Source: Nitrospinota bacterium
GTDB taxonomy: Bacteria; Nitrospinota; Nitrospinia; UBA9942
DNA length: 22,067 nt
NCBI GenBank assembly: GCA_003489165.1
Contig: DNJG01000041.1
Location: forward strand, 1-22,067
Direction of reading: 5' to 3'
Both the position numbers and the translations under genes were made by a program. Below the pieces are notes generated by a model. That model did no database searches, was not told where the DNA came from, and saw only the letters and a list, made by a program, of their open reading frames with translations. Every line of letters begins with the position of its first letter. Position 1 is the stretch's first letter. This document shows positions 1-7,185 of the stretch, piece after piece.

Positions 1-208
1 TCCAAATATAGATTTCTATTCAGGTATTGTATTTCAGGGGCTTGGCATCCCAACAGACCTTTTTACTCCAATATTTGCAATGGGGAGAGTTACAGGCTGG
101 CTTGCCCACTGGCTTGAGCAGTTAAAGACAAACAAAATCTACCGTCCCGACCAAAAATACATAGGCACTCACAACCAGCCATATGTGCCAATTGGGGAGA
201 GAAAGTAG
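1..208 (+). CDS. gltA: Citrate synthase, C-terminal fragment (5' end outside window)
   Basis: This open frame enters from the left edge in phase 2 and stops at TAG 206-208, giving 68 visible residues. The visible start, PNIDFYSGIVFQGLGIP, is the C-terminal citrate synthase signature. Its Asp (visible residue 4) matches the catalytic Asp of the E. coli enzyme's VDFYSG motif, known from the family. The segment MGRVTGWLAHWLEQ and a final polar tail with IYRPDQKYIG also follow the family pattern. The enzyme condenses acetyl-CoA and oxaloacetate to citrate in the cytoplasm, the entry step of the TCA cycle. tilS follows after 26 bp on the same strand, so the two may be co-transcribed. A 2-methylcitrate synthase cannot be excluded from this fragment. 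Confidence 0.88.
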   Translation, partial: PNIDFYSGIVFQGLGIPTDLFTPIFAMGRVTGWLAHWLEQLKTNKIYRPDQKYIGTHNQPYVPIGERK

Positions 209-234
209 GAAATTACAAAAAACCCTCCACCACA

Positions 235-1656
235 ATGAACAGATTATTCCTTGATAGAGTAATGGACTGTATCTATAAATATAAAATGATAGCAGAAGGT
301 GATGCAGTCCTCATAGGCATATCAGGCGGGATAGATTCTATTACCCTTCTGTATTCCCTCTATTTTTTGAGCGATAAACTCAAGTGTAGTCTTATTGTAA
401 CCCATGCAAATCATGGACTCAGGGGAGAGCAGTCTGACAGAGAGGCAGAGTTTGTCAAAAGGATTGCTGCTGAACTTAAGTTGCCTTGTATTATAGAAAA
501 AATTGATGTTTTAAGATATATGAATGAAAAGGGATTATCCAAACAGGCTGCAGCAAGGGAATTGAGATATGATTTCTTTGAAAGGGCTTCAAAAAAAACT
601 TCGGCAAATAAGATAGCTCTGGGGCATAATGCTGACGACCAGGCAGAGACAGTTTTGATGAGGCTGTTAAGAGGTTCTGGAGCAAGTGGAATAGCGGGGA
701 TGAGGGCTGTAAGGGATGGGAAGATAATCCGCCCACTGATTGAAATTAAGAGGGATGAGATAACTGAATTCGTAGAAGAAAAAAGGTTAAGGTATGTTGA
801 AGACCCATCAAATTTAGAGCCTTATTATCTGAGAAACAAAATTCGGCTCAACCTTATACCACTTTTAAAAGAGGAATATAACCCAAATATTGTAGACACA
901 TTAAGAGAGACAGCAGAAATTATAAGGGATGAGGATGAATTCCTTGAAAGCTACTGTTCAACCATCCTTTCTGATATTATCCAGTCAAAAGGAAATGAGG
1001 CAATAGAGATTGATGTCTTGAAACTTAAGAATTTTCATATTGCCATTAAGAGGAGGATTATAAGAATTGTCCTAAAAATGCTCAAAGGGGATTTATTAAA
1101 AATCTCTGTTGTCCATGTAGAGGAGATACTGAATTCAATTAATAAAGGGTTTTCAGGAAAGTCCCTAAATCTACCTGATGGGATTTGTGTTCTTTATGAG
1201 TATGATAAATTAAAATTATTTAGAGAAGCTGAGGTTGAAGAGGAGGCTGAAGTCAGATTTGATATCCCCCTTAAGATACCGGGGGAGACAATCTTATCTG
1301 CACCCGAATATAAATTTATTGCAGAGATAATCAGTCCTGTGGATTTTGCAGCCGCAGGCTTCAGCCTGCGTAATAAATTCACAGCATTTTTTGATATGGA
1401 TAAACTTAAAGGAGCATTGAGAGTTAGAAATAGGGTTAATGGAGATATATTCCATCCCTCCGGCATGAAAGGGTCAAAAAAATTAAAAGAGTTTTTCATT
1501 GATGAAAAGATACCAAGGAGGGAGAGGGACAGCATCCCTTTAATTGTTTCAGGGGATATAATATTATGGATTGTGGGGGAAAGAACGGCAGACTATGGAA
1601 AGGTTGATAAAGATACAAAGAAGATACTGAAAATTGAAGCTATTAAAGGCAATTGA
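235..1656 (+). CDS. tilS: tRNA(Ile)-lysidine synthase TilS
   Basis: TilS attaches lysine to C34 of the CAU-anticodon tRNA-Ile, using ATP, so that it reads AUA codons; it is essential in most bacteria. The N-terminal PP-loop ATPase motif SGGIDS lies at residues 30-35, where Ile replaces the more usual Pro or Val. The family segment HNADDQAET is at 131-139, followed by MRLLRGSGASGIAGM. The C-terminal substrate domain is recognisable from RNRVNGDIFHPSGMKGSKKL onward. The 473-residue length is normal for the long form. The ATG at 235 has no convincing Shine-Dalgarno; the PP-loop position supports this start. Residues 372-379 (AAAGFSLR) are encoded by a GC palindrome in an otherwise AT-rich gene, listed separately. 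Confidence 0.95.
   Translation: MNRLFLDRVMDCIYKYKMIAEGDAVLIGISGGIDSITLLYSLYFLSDKLKCSLIVTHANHGLRGEQSDREAEFVKRIAAELKLPCIIEKIDVLRYMNEKGLSKQAAARELRYDFFERASKKTSANKIALGHNADDQAETVLMRLLRGSGASGIAGMRAVRDGKIIRPLIEIKRDEITEFVEEKRLRYVEDPSNLEPYYLRNKIRLNLIPLLKEEYNPNIVDTLRETAEIIRDEDEFLESYCSTILSDIIQSKGNEAIEIDVLKLKNFHIAIKRRIIRIVLKMLKGDLLKISVVHVEEILNSINKGFSGKSLNLPDGICVLYEYDKLKLFREAEVEEEAEVRFDIPLKIPGETILSAPEYKFIAEIISPVDFAAAGFSLRNKFTAFFDMDKLKGALRVRNRVNGDIFHPSGMKGSKKLKEFFIDEKIPRRERDSIPLIVSGDIILWIVGERTADYGKVDKDTKKILKIEAIKGN
1345..1375 (+). repeat. Palindromic GC element in frame inside tilS
   Basis: CGCAGGCT (1353-1360) and AGCCTGCG (1363-1370) form a perfect 8-bp inverted repeat around a 2-nt centre, within the longer string GCAGCCGCAGGCTTCAGCC. 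It is much richer in GC than the flanking coding DNA. It is read in frame as AAAGFSLR in the loop before the C-terminal TilS domain. It looks like a REP-type dispersed palindrome captured by the gene, which is an inference; no second copy lies in this window. Confidence 0.6.
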
Positions 1657-1765
1657 AAGACTACAGCAGTTTGGCTGGAAGCTGGGAGATACTTTGCTTT
1701 AATCAGATGGATTTTTAGGTTTTTCGGCTTACTATTGAAGTGTTTTAAAGGCAGGTCTTGAATTA
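1657..1765. other. Convergent tilS / glycosyltransferase gap
   Basis: This 109-bp AT-rich gap lies between two convergent stops. I see no stem followed by a T-run, no repeat unit and no open frame of note, so no terminator is called for either gene. Confidence 0.5.
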
Positions 1766-2539
1766 TCATTTATAGTTGTCTGATTTCTGTCTCTCTAGCT
1801 CCCACATCTTTGCATATTTTATGAGTACATGGTAAGAGGATAGGACTGATACAATGAAGCCTGGCAGGCCATCCAAAAATCCTAACTTCAATATATACAT
1901 CTTGAAAAAGTTAAATGGTGGTCTTAAGAGTATGGATAATATGCCTGTCCTCTCCCCCTTTTTAAAATTTTCACTTGATGAGATGGATGTAAAACTATTA
2001 ATTGTCTTGAGATGAGAAGATATGGTCGGAAAAGAATAGTGAAGGATGTCTCCTTTGAGATAACCGACCCTTCCATTTACCTTTACAGATTCATGGATTG
2101 CTGTCCCCCTTGTTCCTTCCCATCTCCCCTTATCCTTTTTGAATAATCTTATTTTGTGATCAGGATACCAGCCGCAGTGCAGAATCCATCTATTTATATA
2201 AAATGTCTTCCGTGGCATATAATAGCCGTCATGTTTAAGATTATCACTTAATACTTCTTTAATTTCCTCTCGCAATTCATCCGAGATTCTTTCATCTGCA
2301 TCTATGCTCAATACCCAGTTATGAGAAGCCTTAGTCAGTGCAAATTCTTTCTGGTCAACAAAGCCTTGCCATTTATTCTGATAGACCCTATCTGTGTATT
2401 CCCTACAAATCTCAACTGTTCTATCAGTGCTAAAGGAGTCTATAACCACAATTTCATCAGCCCATTTTACACTATCAAGACAATCCTTTATGTTTTTCTC
2501 TTCATTGAATGTGATAATAGTTACGGACAATTTTTCCAT
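1766..2539 (-). CDS. Glycosyltransferase family 2, WaaE/KdtX-like LPS core glycosyltransferase
   Basis: This is a GT-A fold family 2 enzyme predicted to add a sugar to the LPS core or another envelope glycan at the cytoplasmic face. The start SVTIITFNEEKNIKDCLDSV is the nucleotide-sugar binding strand and helix, with VVIDSFSTDRT at 31-41. The metal-binding DxD is SIDADE at 78-83 (D80 and D82). The segments YYMPRKTFYINRWILHCGWYP and RLFKKDKGRWEG are characteristic of the WaaE/KdtX subgroup. A C-terminal hydrophobic stretch around residues 205-245 suggests membrane association. The length of 257 is typical. It is a lone gene, convergent with tilS and divergent from rimO. The sugar and acceptor cannot be told from sequence. 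Confidence 0.85.
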   Translation of the reverse strand: MEKLSVTIITFNEEKNIKDCLDSVKWADEIVVIDSFSTDRTVEICREYTDRVYQNKWQGFVDQKEFALTKASHNWVLSIDADERISDELREEIKEVLSDNLKHDGYYMPRKTFYINRWILHCGWYPDHKIRLFKKDKGRWEGTRGTAIHESVKVNGRVGYLKGDILHYSFPTISSHLKTINSFTSISSSENFKKGERTGILSILLRPPFNFFKMYILKLGFLDGLPGFIVSVLSSYHVLIKYAKMWELERQKSDNYK

Positions 2540-2585
2540 TGCCTTATTCTAATGGAACTTGCAGCTAAGGACAATAAAAAAACTG

Positions 2586-2594
2586 TGATATAAT
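2586..2594 (+). promoter_or_regulatory. Extended -10 promoter element directly before rimO
   Basis: TGATATAAT is an exact TGn-TATAAT extended -10 box. TATAAT occupies 2589-2594, and a transcript would normally start about 7 nt downstream, at roughly 2600-2602. The rimO GTG is at 2602. No good -35 hexamer sits 16-18 bp upstream, which is tolerated for extended -10 promoters. No Shine-Dalgarno is present, so a leaderless rimO mRNA is plausible. Confidence 0.5.
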
Positions 2595-2601
2595 TAAAAA
2601 A

Positions 2602-3939
2602 GTGAATAAACCTTTTAAAAAAATAGGCATGGTGAGTCTTGGGTGTCCTAAGAATACGGTGGATAGTGAGATTGTATTGGGGAGTCTGACAGATAAGGGT
2701 TATTTAGTTACATCAAACGAAGGGGATGCGGATGTAATAATTGTCAACACCTGCGGCTTTATAGACTCCGCAAAGGAAGAGTCAATAGATGCCATACTGG
2801 AAATGGCTGAGTATAAGAGAAAGGGAAACTGTCAAAAATTGATTGTAATGGGCTGTCTGTCACAGAGATATAAGGATGAACTGCTTAAAGAGATACCTGA
2901 GATTGATTGCCTTGCGGGTGCAGGGGATTTTAAGAGTGTGGCAGAGATGATAGAGTCTAAAAACGGTATAAAGAAATCAAAGGTCAGAGAGCCTGTTTTT
3001 GATTTTAATGAATATACACCGCGGGTTTTAACCACACCCCGTTATACTGCCTATGTGAAGATTGCTGAAGGGTGTTCAAACAGGTGCTCATTTTGTATTA
3101 TTCCAAAAATCAGAGGACCTTTTAAGAGCCGCTCTATAGATTCAATTGTAAGAGAGACAGAGATACTATCAAGTAAAGGTGTGAAGGAGATAAATCTCAT
3201 TTCTCAGGATACTACTATGTATGGTGCGGATACAGGGTTTAAGAATGGGCTGTCAGAATTGCTTAGAAAACTTGTTAATGTTGGCGGAATAAGATGGATA
3301 AGGCTTTTATACTGTTACCCTACATTTTTTAATGATGAGCTTATAAAGATAATGAAAAATGAGGAAAAGGTATGTAAATATATAGACCTTCCTTTACAGC
3401 ACAGCCATAATGATGTTTTGAAGGCAATGTTGAGACAGGAGAGGGAAGGGGAGATAAGGGATTTGATATTCAGGATACGGGATGCCATTCCGGATATTGC
3501 AATAAGGACAGCATTTATTGTGGGTTTTCCCGGTGAAACAGACAGGAACTTTGAACACCTTTTAAACTTTGTAAAAGAGATAAGATTTGAACACCTCGGT
3601 GTTTTTACATATTCATTAGAGGAAGGGACAAGGGCTGCCGAACTGCCAAATCATGTTTCAGAAGATGTGAAAAACAAGAGGAAAAATGCAATAATGGAGA
3701 CTCAGAAGAGACTATCGCTTGAAAAGAATAAAGGATTTATTGGAATTACTAAAGATGTCCTTGTAGAGGAGGCAGGCGGCAGTGATAAATTTCTGATAAG
3801 CGGAAGGATGCAGACACAGGCACCAGAGATTGACGGTGTTGTTTATATAGAAAAGAGTGAAGTTAGGGCAGGTGATATGCTGCCAGTAAAGATTACAAAG
3901 GCTATGGAGTATGATTTGGCAGGAGAAGCAGTCAATTGA
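2602..3939 (+). CDS. rimO: Ribosomal protein S12 methylthiotransferase RimO
   Basis: RimO is a radical-SAM enzyme that puts a methylthio group on the conserved Asp of ribosomal protein S12. The N-terminal UPF0004 domain has its cluster cysteines at C15 (SLGCPKN), C51 (NTCGFI) and C85 (MGCLSQ). The radical-SAM cluster is C158-x3-C162-x2-C165 in EGCSNRCSFCIIP. The C-terminal TRAM domain covers about the last 65 residues. SLGCPKNTVDSE and GCLSQRY are RimO-type rather than MiaB-type. The length of 445 is normal. The start is GTG 2602; the next Met (residue 10) would cut into the first beta strand, so GTG is preferred despite no visible ribosome binding site. A small membrane-protein gene follows after 7 bp. 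Confidence 0.95.
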   Translation: MNKPFKKIGMVSLGCPKNTVDSEIVLGSLTDKGYLVTSNEGDADVIIVNTCGFIDSAKEESIDAILEMAEYKRKGNCQKLIVMGCLSQRYKDELLKEIPEIDCLAGAGDFKSVAEMIESKNGIKKSKVREPVFDFNEYTPRVLTTPRYTAYVKIAEGCSNRCSFCIIPKIRGPFKSRSIDSIVRETEILSSKGVKEINLISQDTTMYGADTGFKNGLSELLRKLVNVGGIRWIRLLYCYPTFFNDELIKIMKNEEKVCKYIDLPLQHSHNDVLKAMLRQEREGEIRDLIFRIRDAIPDIAIRTAFIVGFPGETDRNFEHLLNFVKEIRFEHLGVFTYSLEEGTRAAELPNHVSEDVKNKRKNAIMETQKRLSLEKNKGFIGITKDVLVEEAGGSDKFLISGRMQTQAPEIDGVVYIEKSEVRAGDMLPVKITKAMEYDLAGEAVN

Positions 3940-3946
3940 CAAGTTT

Positions 3947-4129
3947 ATGCGTATATTTTTATACTATTCAGGTCTTGTCTTGCAGACAATGGGATTTGCC
4001 ACAATGATGTATGTCTTTATGCTGTTTTTTGGGAATACAAAAATGGGGCAGCTTCTTAATTTGAGTTTCGTTGGTATCATTGAATTTTATGTCGGAAATT
4101 ATCTTGCAAGCTTGTCCCGAAGAAAGTGA
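3947..4129 (+). CDS. Small two-helix membrane protein of unknown function
   Basis: A 60-residue protein starts at ATG 3947, 7 bp after the rimO stop. An ATG at 3911 in the same frame overlaps the end of rimO and would add 12 hydrophilic residues. AGGAGA at 3921-3926 is about 20 nt from the chosen ATG, so the start is uncertain. It has two hydrophobic segments, about residues 3-27 (IFLYYSGLVLQTMGFATMMY...) and 36-52 (NLSFVGIIEFYVGNYL), and a basic end SLSRRK, which suggests a cytoplasmic C-terminus. It reads as a small inner-membrane protein. I do not recognise the family. Its tight position between rimO and cutA suggests it is translated as part of that operon. Confidence 0.6.
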   Translation: MRIFLYYSGLVLQTMGFATMMYVFMLFFGNTKMGQLLNLSFVGIIEFYVGNYLASLSRRK

Positions 4130-4146
4130 GGGAAATAAAGGAGAAT

Positions 4147-4503
4147 ATGCCAGCTCTTAAAACTCTTAAAAAAGGCAGGAAAGGTGATTACATAGTCGTA
4201 TTTATTACTGCCGGTTCTATTGAAGAGGCAGAAAAGATTGGCAATGGGCTTGTAACAGAAAAACTTGCTGCCTGTGCAAACATCATTCACCCATTAAAAT
4301 CTATATTCTTCTGGGAAGGTAAACTCTGCCACGAGAATGAGGTGCTTATGATTGTGAAAAGCATAGGAAGGCTCTTTAATCAATTAAAAGATTATGTAAA
4401 GAAAAACCACAGCTATAAGGTTCCCGAGATTATTGCCATCCCTATTATTGAAGGTTCACCAGATTATCTATTATGGCTTAGTGAGTCATGTAAACCTCGT
4501 TAG
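4147..4503 (+). CDS. cutA: Divalent-cation tolerance protein CutA
   Basis: CutA1 is a small trimeric cytoplasmic protein of ferredoxin-like fold, named for copper tolerance in E. coli; its molecular role is unsettled. The family core begins DYIVVFITAGSIEEAEKIG. It continues with KLAACANII, FFWEGKLCHENEVLMIVKS and YKVPEIIAIPIIEGSPDYLLWL, all diagnostic. ATG 4147 has AAAGGAG at 4137-4143 just upstream, although the spacing of 3 nt is short. A GTG at 4126 in frame overlaps the preceding stop and would add 7 residues, giving 125 residues in place of 118. It belongs to the rimO-led plus-strand cluster. Confidence 0.93.
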   Translation: MPALKTLKKGRKGDYIVVFITAGSIEEAEKIGNGLVTEKLAACANIIHPLKSIFFWEGKLCHENEVLMIVKSIGRLFNQLKDYVKKNHSYKVPEIIAIPIIEGSPDYLLWLSESCKPR

Positions 4504-4548
4504 AAAGGGATAGTGAAGATTATATTGATTTTTTCTAATGGGGTAAAT

Positions 4549-4554
4549 AGGAGG
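4549..4554 (+). promoter_or_regulatory. Strong Shine-Dalgarno AGGAGG
   Basis: AGGAGG lies 10 nt before ATG 4565. It supports translation of the small zinc-ribbon protein, which could otherwise be doubted for its size and very basic composition. Confidence 0.7.
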
Positions 4555-4564
4555 GTTATTAAAA

Positions 4565-4879
4565 ATGACACAGGCAATTGAACGAAGAAGGATAGATAGA
4601 AGAAAAGGTGTAGAGAGGAGAGTAAATATAGACCTGAAATATAAGGAGTCGGAGAAGGAGAGAAGGGTATTTCAGGCAAGGAGGAAAAATAAGAGGAGAA
4701 TGAGCGCTTCTGCCTTTGTAACATGCAGGGAGTGTGGGAATCTTTTCTTAATTACAAAAGACGAATTTTACAAATTAATTCATGAAGGCAAGCCTGTATT
4801 ATGTCCAAAGGGATGTAAAAAGGACAATACGAAAGTCGCTAAAACGGCATTGTTTATGGCTGAGAGGGAAAAGAAATGA
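4565..4879 (+). CDS. Small basic protein with a four-cysteine zinc ribbon
   Basis: This is a 104-residue protein in two parts. Residues 1-46 are extremely Arg/Lys/Glu-rich, with repeated ERR/DRR motifs such as ERRRIDRRKG and KERRVFQARRKNKRR. Residues 50-90 carry C54-x2-C57 (CRECG) and C80-x3-C84 (CPKGC), 22 residues apart, as expected for a zinc ribbon. The basic arm suggests RNA or nucleoprotein binding, which is inference. I do not recognise a named family. Its 3' end overlaps the 3' end of the convergent MFS gene by 26 bp, so the two transcripts would be complementary there. Confidence 0.75.
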   Translation: MTQAIERRRIDRRKGVERRVNIDLKYKESEKERRVFQARRKNKRRMSASAFVTCRECGNLFLITKDEFYKLIHEGKPVLCPKGCKKDNTKVAKTALFMAEREKK

Positions 4880-6026
4880 CAGCCTGCAATCTCTTCCTTG
4901 AGAGCAATACAGAAATACCGAACAGAAACGAAAGAATGCCTGTTATTATGAAGCTTATATGATAACCGTAGATTCCGTTTAAGCCCCCACAGATTATTGC
5001 GCCAAGGAAGATAGACCCCATCCTGAAACCCTGAACTATTCCTACCCCGGTACCCATATATATATCCTTAAAAACAATGGATGTGAGTAGCCCGTTGCAA
5101 AGGACTGTAAAAGAATCACCGGTAGTGTGAAGAAGCCGTATTGTAAGTGCATCCCAGAGTCCATGGGTATATGCAGTAGCAATCTGAAAAATACCGGATA
5201 TAATCATTCCAGTCCATATAAGCAATACGATACTTTTATTATTATCAAAGATCCTCCCTGATAAATATATCAGAAGTCCGACCCATAAACCGACACATGC
5301 AAATATAATCCCGATGAATTTATCAGGGAGATTAAGGTTCATTTTAAGGAACAGGCTTAGTGATGATTGCTCTGCACCAAGGTGTATGCCTACCACAGAT
5401 ACAGAGAGGAGGAGTAATATTACATTGTACTGCTTAAAGATTGATGGGTAATCTGACAACTTTAAACCATTTATTTTTTCTCTTTTTGAAGAGCATTTCT
5501 CCTTCATAAAAAATGAAAGGACTAAAATGACAGTTGTAAATACAAGCCCAGCAATAAATATTGATTGCATGTTTGACCAGTGAAGCAAATAACCTGCTGA
5601 TAACGGTCCTAATGAATATCCGGTTGAAGAACTAAGAAAGAATGAGCCTATTTTGCTGCTCCTCCCTTTCTCTTCAAGCCCCTTATAAAATGAAGTGCTT
5701 AATCCGATGTTAATCAGTGTTGAACCTAAGCCCCCGATAAGTGTGAATATAAACAGATTCAAAAAAGAATCATACATAATCAGGCCAATCAGATATATTA
5801 TAAAAAATAAAATTCCAAAACGGATTATAGAGCATGTAGATAAACGGTCTGATGCAAAACCAGCTGGTATAATGCTGATGGATGAAGAGGCAGCGAATGC
5901 CCCAACGAGAAGCCCCACACCGTTGTCTGATATAGAAATGGACTTAAAATAGACAGGGAGGAATGTTTCTACTATCCAGAGGGAATAGAAATAAAGGAAA
6001 TAGCTAAAGTTGAAGATTAGAGGCAT
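4854..6026 (-). CDS. Major facilitator superfamily transporter
   Basis: This is a 12-helix integral inner-membrane carrier, probably a proton-coupled exporter; the substrate is unknown. Hydrophobic segments are spread over the whole length, with a loop 2-3 motif GFASDRLSTCSIIRFG typical of MFS. A central charged loop (MKEKCSSKREKINGLKLSDYP) separates two six-helix halves. I start it at ATG 6024-6026 (MPLIFNFSYFLYF), giving 390 residues. An in-frame ATG at 6065 would add 13 residues that are simply translated heptamer repeat (MPFTSYSLLLTLI). Neither start has a clear ribosome binding site. It lies downstream of gmd and rmd on the same strand, separated from rmd by the repeat array. Confidence 0.85.
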   Translation of the reverse strand: MPLIFNFSYFLYFYSLWIVETFLPVYFKSISISDNGVGLLVGAFAASSSISIIPAGFASDRLSTCSIIRFGILFFIIYLIGLIMYDSFLNLFIFTLIGGLGSTLINIGLSTSFYKGLEEKGRSSKIGSFFLSSSTGYSLGPLSAGYLLHWSNMQSIFIAGLVFTTVILVLSFFMKEKCSSKREKINGLKLSDYPSIFKQYNVILLLLSVSVVGIHLGAEQSSLSLFLKMNLNLPDKFIGIIFACVGLWVGLLIYLSGRIFDNNKSIVLLIWTGMIISGIFQIATAYTHGLWDALTIRLLHTTGDSFTVLCNGLLTSIVFKDIYMGTGVGIVQGFRMGSIFLGAIICGGLNGIYGYHISFIITGILSFLFGISVLLSRKRLQAVISFPSQP

Positions 6027-6032
6027 AATCAA

Positions 6033-6107
6033 AGTAAGAAGTAATGAGTAAGAAGTAAAGGGCAAGCAGTAAAAAACTTCTGTCTATTGCCTACTGTTTA
6101 CTGTCTA
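6033..6107. repeat. Heptamer-periodic repeat arrays between rmd and the MFS gene
   Basis: Two blocks of four degenerate 7-mers are visible. One is AGTAAGA, AGTAATG, AGTAAGA, AGTAAAG at 6033-6060. The other is CTGTCTA, TTGCCTA, CTGTTTA, CTGTCTA at 6080-6107. The rmd stop codon (6105-6107) is made by the last unit, and the optional N-terminal extension of the MFS protein is made by the first block. The second block resembles the GTAGGCA (TGCCTAC) array in the bioD-bioA linker. Confidence 0.75.
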
Positions 6108-7037
6108 ATATTTTTTTCTCCAGTAATTGAGGATGTCATTAAGGGTTTTATCAAATTGGATTACGGGTTTCCAGCCGGTTGCTGTTTTAAATTTGCTGCA
6201 GTTGCCTCTTATAGTTGTAATATCGGTTGACCTTAATTTTGTTTTATCCTCTTTTATCTCAACAGATATTTTGGCAGATTTTAAGAGTGTATCAAGAATC
6301 CAGCGTATAGAATAAGACCTTTCTGAGCAGATATTATATGCCTCACCGCTTGTACATTTTTCAAGGGCAAGCCTGTATGCCTGCACCATGTCTCTGACAT
6401 CAGTAAAATCTCTTTGAATATCAAGATTGCCTGTATAAACTATAGGTTCTCTTGCCCCTGATTCAATCTCTGCAATCTGTTTTGCAAAAGATGAACATAC
6501 ATAGATTGATTTCTGATATGGGCCTGTATGATTAAATGGTCTAACCCTGATTATATTCATGCTATGTATCTTGGCATAGGAATATGACAAAAGGTCTGCC
6601 GCTGTTTTACTCACGGCATAAGGGCTTAACGGTGTTAATGGGAAATCTTCTGTAACAGGTGTGCCTTCGGATATGACACCATATTCATCTGCTGAGCCTA
6701 CAAACAATATCTTTGAATTCAGCCCGGAATCCCTTACTGCATCTAATAGATTCATTGTTCCATAGAAATTTATATCATAAGTTGTCCTTGGATTTTTTAA
6801 AGAATCGGGGGGATATGATACGGCAGAGAGATGATATATCTGCTGAGGTTTTATTTCTGGTATAATTTTTTTGATATTGTCGGCATCCCTTATATCACAT
6901 TTAAAAATCTTTAATTTTTCAGAGATTAAATCTTTTGAAGAAAAGGTTGTCCCAAATACCTCATGTCCATCTTTTATAAAGAGTTCAGACAGATAATGAC
7001 CGACAAAACCTGTTATACCAGTGATGAGAACATGCAT
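6105..7037 (-). CDS. rmd: GDP-6-deoxy-D-mannose reductase (GDP-4-keto-6-deoxymannose reductase)
   Basis: This extended short-chain dehydrogenase reduces GDP-4-keto-6-deoxy-D-mannose to GDP-D-rhamnose with NAD(P)H. The Rossmann motif GITGFVG is at 7-13. The catalytic Tyr140-x3-Lys144 is in LSPYAVSKTAADLL. RVRPFNHTGPYQ and NLDIQRDFTDVRDMVQAY are strongly Rmd-like. The product of gmd, just upstream, is its substrate. The length of 310 is usual. A 4-reductase of another sugar is possible, but the neighbourhood favours Rmd. The last codons and the TAG stop fall in a heptamer array. Confidence 0.87.
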   Translation of the reverse strand: MHVLITGITGFVGHYLSELFIKDGHEVFGTTFSSKDLISEKLKIFKCDIRDADNIKKIIPEIKPQQIYHLSAVSYPPDSLKNPRTTYDINFYGTMNLLDAVRDSGLNSKILFVGSADEYGVISEGTPVTEDFPLTPLSPYAVSKTAADLLSYSYAKIHSMNIIRVRPFNHTGPYQKSIYVCSSFAKQIAEIESGAREPIVYTGNLDIQRDFTDVRDMVQAYRLALEKCTSGEAYNICSERSYSIRWILDTLLKSAKISVEIKEDKTKLRSTDITTIRGNCSKFKTATGWKPVIQFDKTLNDILNYWRKKY

Positions 7038-7050
7038 ACATTAGAAGATA

Positions 7051-7185
7051 AAATCCTAAATCCTAATGTCTAAATTCGGAATAAATCCAAATGACATAAA
7101 TTCAAAATTCTATATTTAGTGTTGCTTGTTTTGAATTTCAGATTTTGAACATTTGATATTGTTTAGAATTTAGGATTTAGAATTT
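7051..7185. repeat. AT-rich heptamer-periodic dispersed repeat, copy 1
   Basis: The gap between gmd and rmd is filled with degenerate 7-mers: AAATCCT, AAATCCT, AATGTCT, AAATTCG from 7051, and GTTTAGA, ATTTAGG, ATTTAGA from 7161. The 45 bp at 7141-7185 match 12844-12888 at 40 of 45 positions by my count. The gmd stop codon (7170-7172) and its last residues (RNSKS) lie inside the repeat. Confidence 0.8.

Noticed and set aside
1657..1765. Bidirectional terminator between tilS and the family 2 glycosyltransferase
   Set aside because: No inverted repeat with an adjoining T-run could be found on either strand.
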